Shown piece by piece: positions 17,270 through 26,394 of a stretch of 64,000 nucleotides of DNA. The notes beneath the pieces are model-generated. The model saw only the letters and a program-made list of their open reading frames with translations. It was not told the DNA's origin and ran no database searches. The position numbers and the translations under genes were made by a program. Source of the DNA: Arthrobacter alpinus. Lineage in GTDB: Bacteria > Actinomycetota > Actinomycetes > Actinomycetales > Micrococcaceae. Position 1 is the stretch's first letter, and each line of letters starts with the position of its first letter. The stretch is from positions 4,174,023-4,238,022 of the forward strand of contig NZ_FNTV01000001.1 in the NCBI RefSeq assembly GCF_900105965.1, written 5' to 3'.

Positions 17270-17593
17270 GTGACGTACGTAATTGCGCAGCCGTGCGTGG
17301 ATGTCAAGGACAAGGCATGTGTTGAGGAGTGCCCTGTTGACTGTATCTACGAGGGTGAACGCTCGCTCTACATCCACCCCGACGAATGCGTTGACTGCGG
17401 TGCCTGTGAGCCCGTATGCCCTGTGGAGGCCATCTACTACGAGGATGACACCCCGGACGAGTGGGCCGAATACTACAAGGCCAACGTGGAGTTCTTTGAC
17501 GTTCTCGGCTCGCCGGGTGGTGCTGCCAAGGTTGGCAACACCCACACCGACCACCCGTTCGTCGCGGCCCTTCCGCCGCAGAACCAGGACTGA
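17270..17593 (+). CDS. fdxA: 7Fe ferredoxin (3Fe-4S/4Fe-4S)
   Basis: A 107-residue soluble electron carrier starting at a GTG (17270) after a GAAGGAAGG site. The first cluster motif is CVDVKDKACVEECPVDCIYEG and the second is ECVDCGACEPVCPVEAIYYED, the classic arrangement of FdxA-type seven-iron ferredoxins. The longer open frame upstream (from 16841) is not coding; family proteins begin at MTYVIAQPC. The dapC start is 10 nt downstream, the same pairing as in mycobacteria, so the two are probably co-transcribed. Confidence 0.95.
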   Translation: MTYVIAQPCVDVKDKACVEECPVDCIYEGERSLYIHPDECVDCGACEPVCPVEAIYYEDDTPDEWAEYYKANVEFFDVLGSPGGAAKVGNTHTDHPFVAALPPQNQD

Positions 17594-17603
17594 TCCGCGC
17601 ACC

Positions 17604-18752
17604 ATGACTTCAGTTCCGCGCACCTTTGGCTTGCAGCTTCCCGATTACCCGTGGGACGCGTTGGCGCCGTATCACGCAATCGCCGCCGCGCACCCTGACG
17701 GGTTGGTGAACCTTTCCATCGGCACACCCGTGGACCCCACGCCAAGGTTGATCCAGGATGCCCTGGTTGCCGCGGCTGACGCTCCCGGTTATCCCACCAC
17801 CCACGGCACGCTGGCCCTGCGCCAGGCGGTTGTGGACTGGTTTGCACGGCGCCGCAACGTGCCCGGGCTGTCGCCGACAGATGTGATGCCAACGGTTGGG
17901 TCAAAGGAGCTGGTTGCCTGGCTGCCGCTCCTGCTTGGCCTTGGTGCCGGCGATGTCATTATGCGGCCCACTGTCGCCTACCCCACCTATGACATGGGTG
18001 CGGTATTCGCCGGTGCCACCTCTGTGGCGGCGGATTCCCTGGACGAGCTCGACGCCGAAACACGCGCCAAGGTGCGCCTGATCTGGGTCAACTCGCCGGG
18101 CAACCCCACGGGAATTGTCCGTGGCGTTGACGAGCTGGCTGCTTTGGTGGTGGCGGCTCGGGAGATTGGCGCCGTCGTCGCTTCCGATGAATGCTACGGC
18201 GAGCTGGGCTGGGGCCAGTGGGACCCCGAAAATGGCGGCGAGGCCGTTCCCAGCGTGCTTGATCCGCGTGTCTGCGGCGACTCCCATGAGAACCTGTTGG
18301 CCATCTATTCCCTGAGCAAGCAGTCCAACGTGGCCGGCTACCGCGCTGCGTTTGTTGCCGGCGACAGCGCAATTGTGGCGAACCTGGTCAACAGCCGAAA
18401 GCACGCGGGCATGATTGTGCCCTATCCGGTTCAGGAAGCCATGCGAGTGGCGTTGGGGGACGACGCCCACGTAAGCGCCCAGAAGGCCTTGTACCGGGCG
18501 CGTCGTGAGCAACTGGTCACTGCGCTGGAATCGTTCGGGCTGACCATCCACCACTCCGAGGCCGGACTGTACCTCTGGTGCACCGCCGGTGAGGACACCT
18601 GGACCACCATTGGACGCCTTGCAGAGTTGGGAATCGTTGCCGGGCCGGGCACGTTCTACGGTGACGCAGGGGCGGGATTCATCCGTGTTGCACTCACCGG
18701 CACGGACGAACGCATCGGTGCCGCGGTGGAACGACTCGGCGCAAAATCCTAA
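17604..18752 (+). CDS. dapC: Succinyldiaminopimelate transaminase
   Basis: A 382-residue PLP enzyme of aminotransferase fold I that makes N-succinyl-LL-DAP in lysine/DAP synthesis. Seen are NLSIGTPVDPTP near the N-terminus, VNSPGNPTG (substrate/PLP-binding Asn), ASDECYGELGW (PLP-pyridine Asp and Tyr) and SLSKQSNVAGYRAAF, which holds the Schiff-base Lys. The neighbouring ferredoxin gene, and dapD and dapE elsewhere in the window, support DapC over a general aminotransferase. The ATG at 17604 is 10 nt after fdxA. Confidence 0.9.
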   Translation: MTSVPRTFGLQLPDYPWDALAPYHAIAAAHPDGLVNLSIGTPVDPTPRLIQDALVAAADAPGYPTTHGTLALRQAVVDWFARRRNVPGLSPTDVMPTVGSKELVAWLPLLLGLGAGDVIMRPTVAYPTYDMGAVFAGATSVAADSLDELDAETRAKVRLIWVNSPGNPTGIVRGVDELAALVVAAREIGAVVASDECYGELGWGQWDPENGGEAVPSVLDPRVCGDSHENLLAIYSLSKQSNVAGYRAAFVAGDSAIVANLVNSRKHAGMIVPYPVQEAMRVALGDDAHVSAQKALYRARREQLVTALESFGLTIHHSEAGLYLWCTAGEDTWTTIGRLAELGIVAGPGTFYGDAGAGFIRVALTGTDERIGAAVERLGAKS

Positions 18753-18966
18753 CGTTTTGGTGGAATTCACACACTTTATACCCTCAGGATTAGTGTTGAA
18801 GGCCTACTTCGCGGTAGTTTCGTAGGTAGCCGTCTCGGCTACCGGACGCTTTATGTGCTGATTTTTTCTTGTGGTTTTTCCTCAACGGGCGCGGGCGCCC
18901 GCGGATAAGAAGAACAGCATTGAACCAACCAAAGCCTTTCGCAGGCTACCTCATGAAGGGGACTCC

Positions 18967-20250
18967 ATGACTGACTCCACGAGCGCTTCACTGCGCTACG
19001 ACGGCGGAGAACTTGAACTTCCGCGACTAGAAGCAGTAGAGGGCAACGCCGGCTTCGACGTTTCCAAGCTTCTGGCCACCACTGGCGCTGTCACTTATGA
19101 CCCCGGCTTTGTGAACACGGCAGCGACGTCCTCCGCCATCACCTACATCGACGGTGACAAGGGCATCCTGCGCTACCGCGGATACCCCATCGAAGAACTG
19201 GCCGAGCACTCCAGCTTCCTGGAAGTTTCTTTCCTTTTGATCTACGGCAACCTGCCCACCCCGGCAGAACTGGAAGCTTTCGACCAGCGCATTCGCCGCC
19301 ACACCATGCTGCACGAAGACCTCAAGGGTTTCTTCGGCGGCTTCCCGCGCGACGCGCACCCCATGCCGGTGCTGTCCTCGGCCGTTTCTGCGCTGTCAAC
19401 GTTCTACCAGGACTCGCTGGACCCGTTTGATGACGAGCAGGTTGAGATGGCCACCATCCGCCTCATGGCCAAGATGCCCGTCATCGCCGCTTACGCGTAC
19501 AAGAAGTCCATCGGCCAGCCCATGCTCTACCCGGACAACTCCATGAACCTGGTGGAGAACTACCTGCGCCTGAGCTTCGGCCTGCCCGCCGAGCCTTACG
19601 AACTGGACCCGGTAGTAGTCAAGGCTCTTGACCTGCTGCTGATCCTGCACGCTGACCACGAGCAGAACTGCTCCACCTCAACGGTCCGCCTGGTAGGTAG
19701 CGCCAACGCCAACCTGTTCGCCTCGGTCTCTGCCGGCATCAACGCACTCTTCGGCCCGCTGCACGGTGGCGCCAACGAGGCCGTGCTGAACATGCTCCGC
19801 CAGATCCAGGAAAGCGGCGAGCCCGTCGAGAAGTTCGTCGAGCGCGTCAAGAACAAGGAAGACGGCGTGAAGCTCATGGGCTTCGGGCACCGCGTCTACA
19901 AGAATTACGACCCGCGCGCCACCATTGTTAAGGCAACGGCTCACGAGATCCTGCAGAAGCTCGGCGGCAACGACGAGCTCCTGGACATTGCCATGCGTCT
20001 GGAAGAAGTCGCGCTGACGGATGAGTACTTCATCTCCCGCCGCCTCTACCCGAACGTGGACTTCTACACCGGCCTGATCTACAAGGCCATGGGCTTCCCC
20101 GAAAAGATGTTCACGGTTCTGTTCGCCATTGGCCGCCTGCCGGGCTGGATTGCCCAGTGGCGCGAAATGATGAAGGACCCGGCCACCAAGATCGGCCGTC
20201 CCCGCCAGCTGTACACAGGCGAACCGGAGCGCATGTACCCCTCGCGGTAG
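18967..20250 (+). CDS. gltA: Citrate synthase
   Basis: A 427-residue type II (hexameric-type) citrate synthase that condenses oxaloacetate and acetyl-CoA. The active-site regions are HADHEQNCSTSTVR, FGPLHGGANEAVLNML and MGFGHRVYKNYDPRA; the N-terminal LRYDGGELELP and YIDGDKGILRYRGYPIEELA are typical. The frame is open back to 18871, but the ATG at 18967 with GAAGGGGAC upstream gives the family length. The 215-nt region before it has a weak 7-bp hairpin (18825-18843) that may end dapC transcription. Confidence 0.97.
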   Translation: MTDSTSASLRYDGGELELPRLEAVEGNAGFDVSKLLATTGAVTYDPGFVNTAATSSAITYIDGDKGILRYRGYPIEELAEHSSFLEVSFLLIYGNLPTPAELEAFDQRIRRHTMLHEDLKGFFGGFPRDAHPMPVLSSAVSALSTFYQDSLDPFDDEQVEMATIRLMAKMPVIAAYAYKKSIGQPMLYPDNSMNLVENYLRLSFGLPAEPYELDPVVVKALDLLLILHADHEQNCSTSTVRLVGSANANLFASVSAGINALFGPLHGGANEAVLNMLRQIQESGEPVEKFVERVKNKEDGVKLMGFGHRVYKNYDPRATIVKATAHEILQKLGGNDELLDIAMRLEEVALTDEYFISRRLYPNVDFYTGLIYKAMGFPEKMFTVLFAIGRLPGWIAQWREMMKDPATKIGRPRQLYTGEPERMYPSR

Positions 20251-20272
20251 CTAGTATTTCTAAAGCACGACG

Positions 20273-20319
20273 GCGGCGGGAGACTTTCCCTTGGGAGAGT
20301 CACCCGCCGCTTTTCTTTT
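20273..20319 (+). terminator. Terminator of gltA
   Basis: Arms 20273-20290 and 20293-20310 pair over 18 positions with two mismatches and are followed by TTTTCTTTT. The base of the stem (GCGGCGGG) resembles the hairpins at 7577 and 29055. Confidence 0.85.
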
Positions 20320-20347
20320 GCGTAATCTCGGATGAAAGTAAAAAAAT

Positions 20348-20539
20348 ATGAAAATGTCGACATTGCTGCTGCACACCTTCTCCATGGCCTTCCCGATTGT
20401 TGTTGTGGTGTTGGGCATCATGGTGCTGGTTGGCAAGAGCGTTTTCCTGCCGTTCTTCATCGGTGCCCTGGTCATCATGCTGGCACTGCTGGTGTTGATG
20501 TACCTGGACAAGAAGAAGAACCGCGCCGCGGGTCAGTAG
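20348..20539 (+). CDS. Small two-helix membrane protein
   Basis: A 63-residue open frame with two strongly hydrophobic stretches (about residues 8-27 and 33-52) and a basic tail LDKKKNRAAGQ, so the C-terminus should be cytosolic. Its composition is typical of a real small membrane protein, but there is no clear ribosome site and no family is recognised. An ATG two codons downstream (20354) is an alternative start. It lies between the gltA terminator and a TetR gene. Confidence 0.5.
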   Translation: MKMSTLLLHTFSMAFPIVVVVLGIMVLVGKSVFLPFFIGALVIMLALLVLMYLDKKKNRAAGQ

Positions 20540-20606
20540 GCTGCCACGTTTGTGCCTGAAGCTCCATGATTGAAGAATCATGAAACAAGTGTGCTAAAAA
20601 AGATGT

Positions 20607-21233
20607 GTGCCTAAAATTGTTGATGCTGACGACCGCCGCGAGCTGGTTGCAAATGCCGTTTACCAAGTCATTGCGGACAGCGGGCTGACACAAGCCTCGC
20701 TACGTAATGTGGCCAAGGAAGCAGGCCTGGCCTTGGGCTCGGTGCGGCACTATTTCGACAATCAGGCTGAACTCATGGAGTTTGCCTTCAGGGTCAATTC
20801 CGAGCGGATCCACCTGCGGGCGCTGGATTCCTTGGAAGCGTTGGAGCAGGACCCGTTGCCCACGGACCGCAGCAGACTGCTGGAGAAGTGTGCAGTGGTG
20901 CTGGAGGAGCTGCTGCCGCTGGATGAGGCTCGCCGGGCTGACGCCGTGGTGCACATGGAATTCATGCTCGATGCCCGGACCAACACAGGCCTCATGGAGG
21001 CCGCGCAAGACGACTACCGCGCCACAGGTGCCGTTGTGGGCCGTGTGCTGCTGCAGCTCATGGAAAGCCCGCTAGCGGCCGATTCCCTGGTCCCTGTGGA
21101 TGAGGCCGAGCGGCTCATTGGCTTGTTGGACGGGTTGAGCCTGCGCATGGTCCTTCAGCCCGCGTGGGCCGGAGCCGAACAAGGCCAGGCCACCCTCCGC
21201 CGACATCTAGAATCCCTCCTGGCCTCCGTCTAA
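20607..21233 (+). CDS. TetR-family transcriptional regulator
   Basis: A 208-residue regulator. The N-terminal helix-turn-helix is DRRELVANAVYQVIADSGLTQASLRNVAKEAGLALGSVRHYF at residues 8-50, with the usual GLxxGxxRxYF end. The C-terminal ligand domain has LLDGLSLRMVLQP near the end, a pattern common in TetR_C-type regulators of transporters and lipid genes. It starts at a GTG. The next gene (21325) is in the same direction about 90 nt away and is a possible target, but no operator could be identified. Confidence 0.88.
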   Translation: MPKIVDADDRRELVANAVYQVIADSGLTQASLRNVAKEAGLALGSVRHYFDNQAELMEFAFRVNSERIHLRALDSLEALEQDPLPTDRSRLLEKCAVVLEELLPLDEARRADAVVHMEFMLDARTNTGLMEAAQDDYRATGAVVGRVLLQLMESPLAADSLVPVDEAERLIGLLDGLSLRMVLQPAWAGAEQGQATLRRHLESLLASV

Positions 21234-21324
21234 TTCGGAGTAGCGTGCCGGAGGTCCAGCTTCGGAGTAATCTTGTATGCAGGGATTGCTGCACTCACAG
21301 CGCAGCAGGCTGGAGGCGGTAACT

Positions 21325-21936
21325 ATGCATCACACCGGTGGCCCAGGCTGGCGGATTACCATGGACACGTGCGCGCCCATGTTGATGGCACTGTACTTGC
21401 GGGATGTGGCCGGGCTCGTCGGCGCCGGCACCCCGGCACTGTCGAACGTGGCGCCGTCGATCAGGGCGGCAGATCATTCCATGTTGATCCACGGCGTTGG
21501 CGGGACAGACGCCTTGCGCGATCAGTGGGAAGTCTGGTGGGGCCGCTTGCTCCATAACCTCCCCGACGCTCAAGAGAATCTCACACCGCCTGAATTTCCA
21601 GAATTGGCCGGAATGCCGGCGCTTCAACGCGTGGCTCACGCACACTACGGTGCGGCCCTGAGCTGGTCCCGGGAACAAACGCAGCTCTATTCCATCATGG
21701 CTGCCGAGCGCGAGACGCTGGGAGGGCACAAGATCTTGGCAGATCTGGTGCAAAACCGTGAGATGGAATTAGGACGCAGCGCCCGAGACTTCACGCTGAC
21801 CATCGTGGAGATTCCCTTGGCCGAACAACGTGCCTGGTTCATAGAACCAGACCAACTCATCATGAGCTCGCACCTGCTGGCTGACCAAGAGGTCTTCCGC
21901 AGTTTTGTCCAGCCCGTAGTTGAATTGCTGGTCTAG
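21325..21936 (+). CDS. Uncharacterised protein of about 203 residues
   Basis: The ATG at 21325 has GGAGG nine nt upstream; the frame is open back to 21277. The protein is soluble and rich in Trp and Arg, with segments such as QWEVWWGRLLHNLPDAQENLTPPEF and ELGRSARDFTLTIVEIPLAEQRAWF. No catalytic motif or membrane segment is seen and I do not recognise the family. It follows a TetR gene and is convergent, by 4 nt, with the gene at 21941. Confidence 0.7.
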   Translation: MHHTGGPGWRITMDTCAPMLMALYLRDVAGLVGAGTPALSNVAPSIRAADHSMLIHGVGGTDALRDQWEVWWGRLLHNLPDAQENLTPPEFPELAGMPALQRVAHAHYGAALSWSREQTQLYSIMAAERETLGGHKILADLVQNREMELGRSARDFTLTIVEIPLAEQRAWFIEPDQLIMSSHLLADQEVFRSFVQPVVELLV

Positions 21937-21940
21937 AAAA

Positions 21941-22822
21941 TCAACCGGTGGCAGCTGCCGCGGGCAACAAGATCGTCACCTGAGTTGCGGTCGTTGCACC
22001 GCTTGGCTGCCAACCAACGTTGTGGCCGTCAGCATTGGCGTTCCTGTCCCACGCCTTGCCGTCATGGCCGATTCCTACAATGCCAAACTGGTTGGCGTTG
22101 GCCAGCGCCCAGTGCGCCAGCATCCAGCCAAAGGCCTCGTTGACCTCGAACTGGAGGGTGGTTCCGGCTTCGCCTTCAGACGTGCTGGCCGTCAGGTGGC
22201 CAACGGCCGTCTGCGCGGCCGCGATCACCAGATCCGGGGTGCTGGCAGTTGCGGCCGGTTCAAGGGTGCAGTTCAAGGCGTGCGGGGATTGCCCTGTCAA
22301 CGCCGAGGCAAACGCACGGGACAGTTTTTCATGCTGTGCATAGGCGTGCGGGAAGCCCGAACGCTGGACAATCTGGGCGGCATCGTTAATGGGAAGGTCA
22401 ACATAGTTCGGCACGTCCGCAAGGACATCAAAAAAAGCGTTGGTGGAATACACAGGATCCATGATTTCTTCCACCGTGCCCCAGTCCTGGGACGGGCGCT
22501 GTTGGAAGATCCCCACCGAGTCCAGGTCGCCATAATCAATGTTCCGTAGCTTGGACTCCTGCATGCCGGTGGCCAGCGCAATCGTGGCGGCCCGCGCTGG
22601 CATTCCACGTTGAATCGCGATTGTGGAAATGAGCGCGGCATTTTGAGCCTGGTCAAGTGCCAGTGAATACTTGGCGTCCGCAACGGTGGCTGTACAACCC
22701 AGCGCCAATCCCGGGGCAAAGGTTGCCTTCACGGTGTTCAGAACCCAGATGCCGCCGCCGACGAGGGCAGCTGTGGCTGCCACCAAAATGACGAGCCAGC
22801 CAAGGGCGGCGCGGCCTTTCAC
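21941..22822 (-). CDS. Membrane-anchored exported protein with GIFQQRPS motif
   Basis: A 293-residue protein with one N-terminal hydrophobic anchor (about residues 9-30), then an extracytoplasmic domain. AATIALATGMQESKLRNIDYGDLDSVGIFQQRPSQDWG resembles the core of actinobacterial proteins related to lytic transglycosylases, in which a Glu (here in MQESKL) precedes a GxFQQRP loop. Databases often label the family as a heavy-metal transporter, which the sequence does not support. Cell-wall binding or cleavage is a fair guess only. The next gene on this strand upstream is dapD. Confidence 0.7.
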   Translation of the reverse strand: MKGRAALGWLVILVAATAALVGGGIWVLNTVKATFAPGLALGCTATVADAKYSLALDQAQNAALISTIAIQRGMPARAATIALATGMQESKLRNIDYGDLDSVGIFQQRPSQDWGTVEEIMDPVYSTNAFFDVLADVPNYVDLPINDAAQIVQRSGFPHAYAQHEKLSRAFASALTGQSPHALNCTLEPAATASTPDLVIAAAQTAVGHLTASTSEGEAGTTLQFEVNEAFGWMLAHWALANANQFGIVGIGHDGKAWDRNANADGHNVGWQPSGATTATQVTILLPAAAATG

Positions 22823-22864
22823 GGCCGGCCGCCCTCAAACTGGAGGTCAAACGCTGCCAAGAAC

Positions 22865-23854
22865 TTAGTTAGCATGCAGGCTTTCATTCAGGGCCACCGT
22901 GGTGCCCAAACGAGGGAGGACTTCAACCTCACCCGTGGTGGAGTTGCGGCGGAACAGCAAGTTGGCAACGCCGGAGAGTTCGCTGGCCTTGACGATCACG
23001 GTGGTGTCTTCCCCGTCGTCGTTCTTGGGTCCCAGAACGCGAACCCGGGTACCGGCTGTCACGTAAAGGCCGGCCTCGACCACGGAGTCGTCGCCGATGC
23101 TGATGCCCACGCCGGAGTTCGCGCCGAGCAACACACGCTCACCCAGGGTGATGCGCTGGGTGCCACCACCGGACAGGGTGCCCATGATGGAAGCGCCGCC
23201 ACCAACATCGGTGCCGTTGCCAACCACTACACCGGCAGAAATGCGGCCCTCAACCATGGAGGTGCCCAGAGTTCCGGCGTTGAAGTTCACGAAACCTTCA
23301 TGCATGACGGTGGTGCCTTCGGCCAGGTGCGCGCCGAGGCGGACACGGTCGGCGTCGGCAACACGCACGCCCGAGGGGATGACGTAGTCAACCATGCGAG
23401 GGAACTTGTCCACGGAGTAGACGGTGACCGGGCCGCGGCTGCGGAGCTTGGCCCGGGTGAGTTCAAAACCTTCGACGGCGGCCGGGCCAAAGTTGGTCCA
23501 CACCACATTGCTGAGTTTGCCGAAGACGCCGTCCAAGTTGATGCTGTTCGGGGCCACCAGGCGGGTCGATAGCAGGTGCAGGCGAAGGTAGGCGTCGACG
23601 GCGTCGGCGGGCTCGGCATCGAGGTTGATCTGTGCAAAGACAACGCTCTGGTGAACGCCGCGTGCTGCATCGGCGCCGGATTCGGCCAAGGCGGTCAGCT
23701 CGGGGCTGGCCTCAGGGGCGTTGCCCAAGGCGTCAGCGGCGACGCCCAATGCGGGGGCAGGGAACCAGACATCCAGCACGGTGCCGGAATCTGTGATGGT
23801 GGCAAGGCCAAAGCCATGGGCGGAACGGTCGGTCAACGGCGCAGATTCAGTCAT
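22865..23854 (-). CDS. dapD: Tetrahydrodipicolinate N-succinyltransferase
   Basis: A 329-residue acyltransferase that succinylates tetrahydrodipicolinate, the step before DapC. The C-terminal half is a left-handed beta-helix with hexapeptide-type repeats: [42 protein letters not shown] and [28 protein letters not shown]. The long N-terminal domain (ending [21 protein letters not shown]) is the actinobacterial form of the enzyme. dapE is divergent about 4 kb away, with the SigK locus between them. Confidence 0.95.
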   Translation of the reverse strand: MTESAPLTDRSAHGFGLATITDSGTVLDVWFPAPALGVAADALGNAPEASPELTALAESGADAARGVHQSVVFAQINLDAEPADAVDAYLRLHLLSTRLVAPNSINLDGVFGKLSNVVWTNFGPAAVEGFELTRAKLRSRGPVTVYSVDKFPRMVDYVIPSGVRVADADRVRLGAHLAEGTTVMHEGFVNFNAGTLGTSMVEGRISAGVVVGNGTDVGGGASIMGTLSGGGTQRITLGERVLLGANSGVGISIGDDSVVEAGLYVTAGTRVRVLGPKNDDGEDTTVIVKASELSGVANLLFRRNSTTGEVEVLPRLGTTVALNESLHAN

Positions 23855-23915
23855 GGCCCCAGTCTATCGAGGCAGCCGCGGCTCCCCAACATCTGCCACC
23901 AGCGCTGGACGTTGT

Positions 23916-25499
23916 TTAGGTGACAGTGAAGTTGATGGAGTGCCATCCGGTGGAACCATCCGGCTCCGGCGGCGCCTGATCCTCAATTTGCAGTTCCCCA
24001 GCAGTGTCATAGGCGCGCACCCGGACCTTGTGCGTGCCGGCCGGGGCATCGTTCCAGATGTACGACCACTGGCGCCACGTGTCCACGGAGGCCTCGTCCG
24101 CGAGCGTAGCCTGCTGCCAAGCGCCGTCGTCGAGCTGGATCTCCACTTTCGAGATGCCCTTGGTTTGGGCCCAGGCACTGCCGCCAATGGATACTTTTCC
24201 TGCCGGAATTCGTCCGAAAGCGCGGGGTACCTCAACCCGTGAAGCGGTCTTGATGGGCCCATGGGAGGACCACCCGCGGGAGGTCCAATATCCGGCCTTT
24301 TCGGCAAAGGTGGTGACCTCCAGATCAACAACCCACTTGGTGGCCGAGACAAAACCATAGAGCCCTGGAACCACCATGCGGACGGGGAAGCCGTGTTCCA
24401 AGGGCAGTGGCTCGCCGTTCATGCCGATCGCCAGCATGGCATCCCTGTCGTCCTGCAGGACGGGAAGGGGAGTGGAAGCGCTGAAGCCGTCACTGCTTGT
24501 GGACAGAACCATGTCGGCACCAGCCTTGGGCTTGGCGCGAGCCAGTACCTCTCTCAACGGAAAGCCCAGCCATTTGGCGTTGCCGGCCAGATTTCCGCCC
24601 ACAACATTTGAAACACAGGTCAGGGTTACATGAGACTCAATAAGCTCCGATTTCAGGAGCTGATCAAAGGTGATGCTGAATTCTTCTTCCACCATTCCAT
24701 GGACCCGCAATTCCCAGGACTCAGGATCCAGCTCAGGAACAATCAGGGCCGTATCAATGCGGTAAAAGTCCTTGTTCGGTGTGACGAACGGCGTGACGCC
24801 TTCCACAGGGGCTTGTACACCGGCAGGAAGGGCCTCTGCCTTGATTTTGGGGGCTGGGAGCTTCAGGGCGTCACGGAACGCCCTGGCCGTGTTGCGTGTG
24901 GCGGAAAGGACGCTGCCTCCAAAACCGGCAACAACGGCAACGCCCGCCAATGCTGCAGACCTGATCAGGAACGTGCGCCGACTAGGGGTCACACCTTGTG
25001 AGGGTGCGGGTTCGCCATTGCTTTTGGCAGCTGGCTGGCCCAGGAAACTCCGGATCAATAGACGCAGCGCCCACAATCCGGCGGCTGTTCCAATCAGAAG
25101 GGGTAGAAGGTCAAAGGGGCCGGCGCCTGAACGGGTAATGATGCAGGCCGCCATGACAATGGCAAAGGCTGAGACCATTCCCAAAGCTATGCGGAGGGAC
25201 TTTAGGGCCACGACTCCGGCGACTGCCGATAGCAGGGCCGCCACGATCCCCATGGACAGCAGGAGCACCATCTTGTCATTGGTGCCGAAGGTGGCAATGG
25301 CAAAGTTCTTCATCCACGCTGGTGTGAAGTCGATGAAGGTTGAACCCACGGATGTCAGCGGGGACGCCACAGGTCCAAAGAATGCGGCAACCAGTTCGGC
25401 GATGGCGAACAGCACACCAGCCGAGATCAGCCCGGCTAGAGCCCCGATGCCGAATGTGCGCCAGTCCTGTTTTTTAAACGCCGTGCTTCGCTTGCCCAT
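23916..25499 (-). CDS. Membrane-bound sulfite-oxidase-type molybdoenzyme
   Basis: A 527-residue protein. Four or five membrane helices fill residues 15-160, then a SRRTFL sequence and a further hydrophobic stretch precede the extracytoplasmic enzyme. The molybdopterin domain holds the Mo-ligand Cys in VTLTCVSNVVGG and the pocket segment LEHGFPVRMVVPGLYGFVSATKWVVDLEV. A C-terminal Ig-like dimerisation domain begins near SRVEVPRAFG. It may transfer electrons from an oxidised S or N compound to the respiratory chain; the true substrate is unknown. A SigK-type promoter at 25563-25589 ties it to the sigK operon just upstream. Confidence 0.88.
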   Translation of the reverse strand: MGKRSTAFKKQDWRTFGIGALAGLISAGVLFAIAELVAAFFGPVASPLTSVGSTFIDFTPAWMKNFAIATFGTNDKMVLLLSMGIVAALLSAVAGVVALKSLRIALGMVSAFAIVMAACIITRSGAGPFDLLPLLIGTAAGLWALRLLIRSFLGQPAAKSNGEPAPSQGVTPSRRTFLIRSAALAGVAVVAGFGGSVLSATRNTARAFRDALKLPAPKIKAEALPAGVQAPVEGVTPFVTPNKDFYRIDTALIVPELDPESWELRVHGMVEEEFSITFDQLLKSELIESHVTLTCVSNVVGGNLAGNAKWLGFPLREVLARAKPKAGADMVLSTSSDGFSASTPLPVLQDDRDAMLAIGMNGEPLPLEHGFPVRMVVPGLYGFVSATKWVVDLEVTTFAEKAGYWTSRGWSSHGPIKTASRVEVPRAFGRIPAGKVSIGGSAWAQTKGISKVEIQLDDGAWQQATLADEASVDTWRQWSYIWNDAPAGTHKVRVRAYDTAGELQIEDQAPPEPDGSTGWHSINFTVT

Positions 25500-25562
25500 G
25501 GGAGGCTCCTTTGAACTCTTTATTGGCTACCGCTTGGCAGCCGGTAGAAGTACGTGTTGGTA

Positions 25563-25589
25563 CTTCGGAGCCAAACACCCTCCGGATTG
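25563..25589 (-). promoter_or_regulatory. SigK-type promoter of the molybdoenzyme gene
   Basis: Read leftward, CAATCC is followed by 15 nt and then CCGAAGTAC. The same two boxes with the same 15-nt spacing occur before the fasciclin gene (27830-27856). They resemble the mycobacterial SigK consensus (CCATCC and CCGAAT as I recall it). The -35 box lies inside the terminator hairpin of the upstream rskA gene. Confidence 0.65.
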
Positions 25590-25601
25590 CTCCGGAGGGT
25601 G
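25576..25601 (-). terminator. Hairpin after rskA
   Basis: An 11-bp perfect stem (CACCCTCCGGA) with a 4-nt loop follows the rskA stop, read leftward. The T run is weak (GTTTGG), so read-through into the molybdoenzyme gene is possible. It overlaps the -35 box of the SigK-type promoter. Confidence 0.6.
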
Positions 25602-25608
25602 AAGGATT

Positions 25609-26394
25609 CTAGATTTCCTGTACCAGGATGGGGGTCGTGGTGGGCTTCGCCGAGCCGCCCACTGGTTCCACCGTGATGCCAACGTGTGTTGCCCCGCCCA
25701 TGGCGCCGTCGAGCAGCTGCATGGCCGGTGCCTTGGGACTGTCCATCAAACCGGCCGGCACTGCGCCTGCGGCCGAGATGAACCAGAGCTCGTAGGTCTT
25801 GCCCTCTGGCAGCGGCGGCATGTCATTGACCATGACGGCTGCCTTGTTGGCTTTCCCGGAAGATGCAACTGTCACGGTTCCGCCATTTGAGAGCGGGGTC
25901 GTGGCAATTTGGGCATCAGGGGAACTCATAATGGCCAGCATGGCTTCCTGCTGTGCCTGTGAGGCGGAAAGTTGTTCCTTGATGTCCTGCTCTGAAGAGT
26001 TTTGGCCTGCAACCCAACCGCCCACTCCCACACCGGCAAACAGTGCCAGTGCGGCCGCGGCGCTCAGAGCCGGCACCCAACGACGGCGCTCTGTAGCCCT
26101 GCCTTGAGAACTCGCCTTGGCGCTGCGGGCGGAGGAGATGTCCCGCACGACCGAACTTGCAGGCAGCTGGCGGGTATTCCGAATTGCTGCCATGACATCG
26201 GCCTTCAAGGCCGGTGGCGGTGTTTCTTCGGGAGTTCCGAACGCCAGCAGGGCTGCGGTCTCGCTGAGACTGCGCACTTCCTCCAGCGTCTGTGGATCGG
26301 TGAGGGCATGGCGTTCAAAGTCGCTGCGCTCACCGTTGGTCAGGGAGTTCAAGGCGTAGGAGCCGGTCAGTAAATGCAATTGTTTTTCCATCAC
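25609..26394 (-). CDS. rskA: Anti-sigma-K factor RskA
   Basis: A 261-residue single-pass membrane anti-sigma factor. The N-terminal sigma-binding part (LLTGSYALNSLTNGERSDFERH) is typical of RskA, as is the membrane helix near residue 110-130 (VPALSAAAALALFAGVGVGGWVAG). The outside domain has MVNDMPPLPEGKTYELWFI, the conserved core of the anti-sigma-K domain. It should hold SigK inactive at the membrane until it is cleaved. Its start overlaps the sigK stop by 4 nt (ATGA). Confidence 0.93.
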   Translation of the reverse strand: MMEKQLHLLTGSYALNSLTNGERSDFERHALTDPQTLEEVRSLSETAALLAFGTPEETPPPALKADVMAAIRNTRQLPASSVVRDISSARSAKASSQGRATERRRWVPALSAAAALALFAGVGVGGWVAGQNSSEQDIKEQLSASQAQQEAMLAIMSSPDAQIATTPLSNGGTVTVASSGKANKAAVMVNDMPPLPEGKTYELWFISAAGAVPAGLMDSPKAPAMQLLDGAMGGATHVGITVEPVGGSAKPTTTPILVQEI

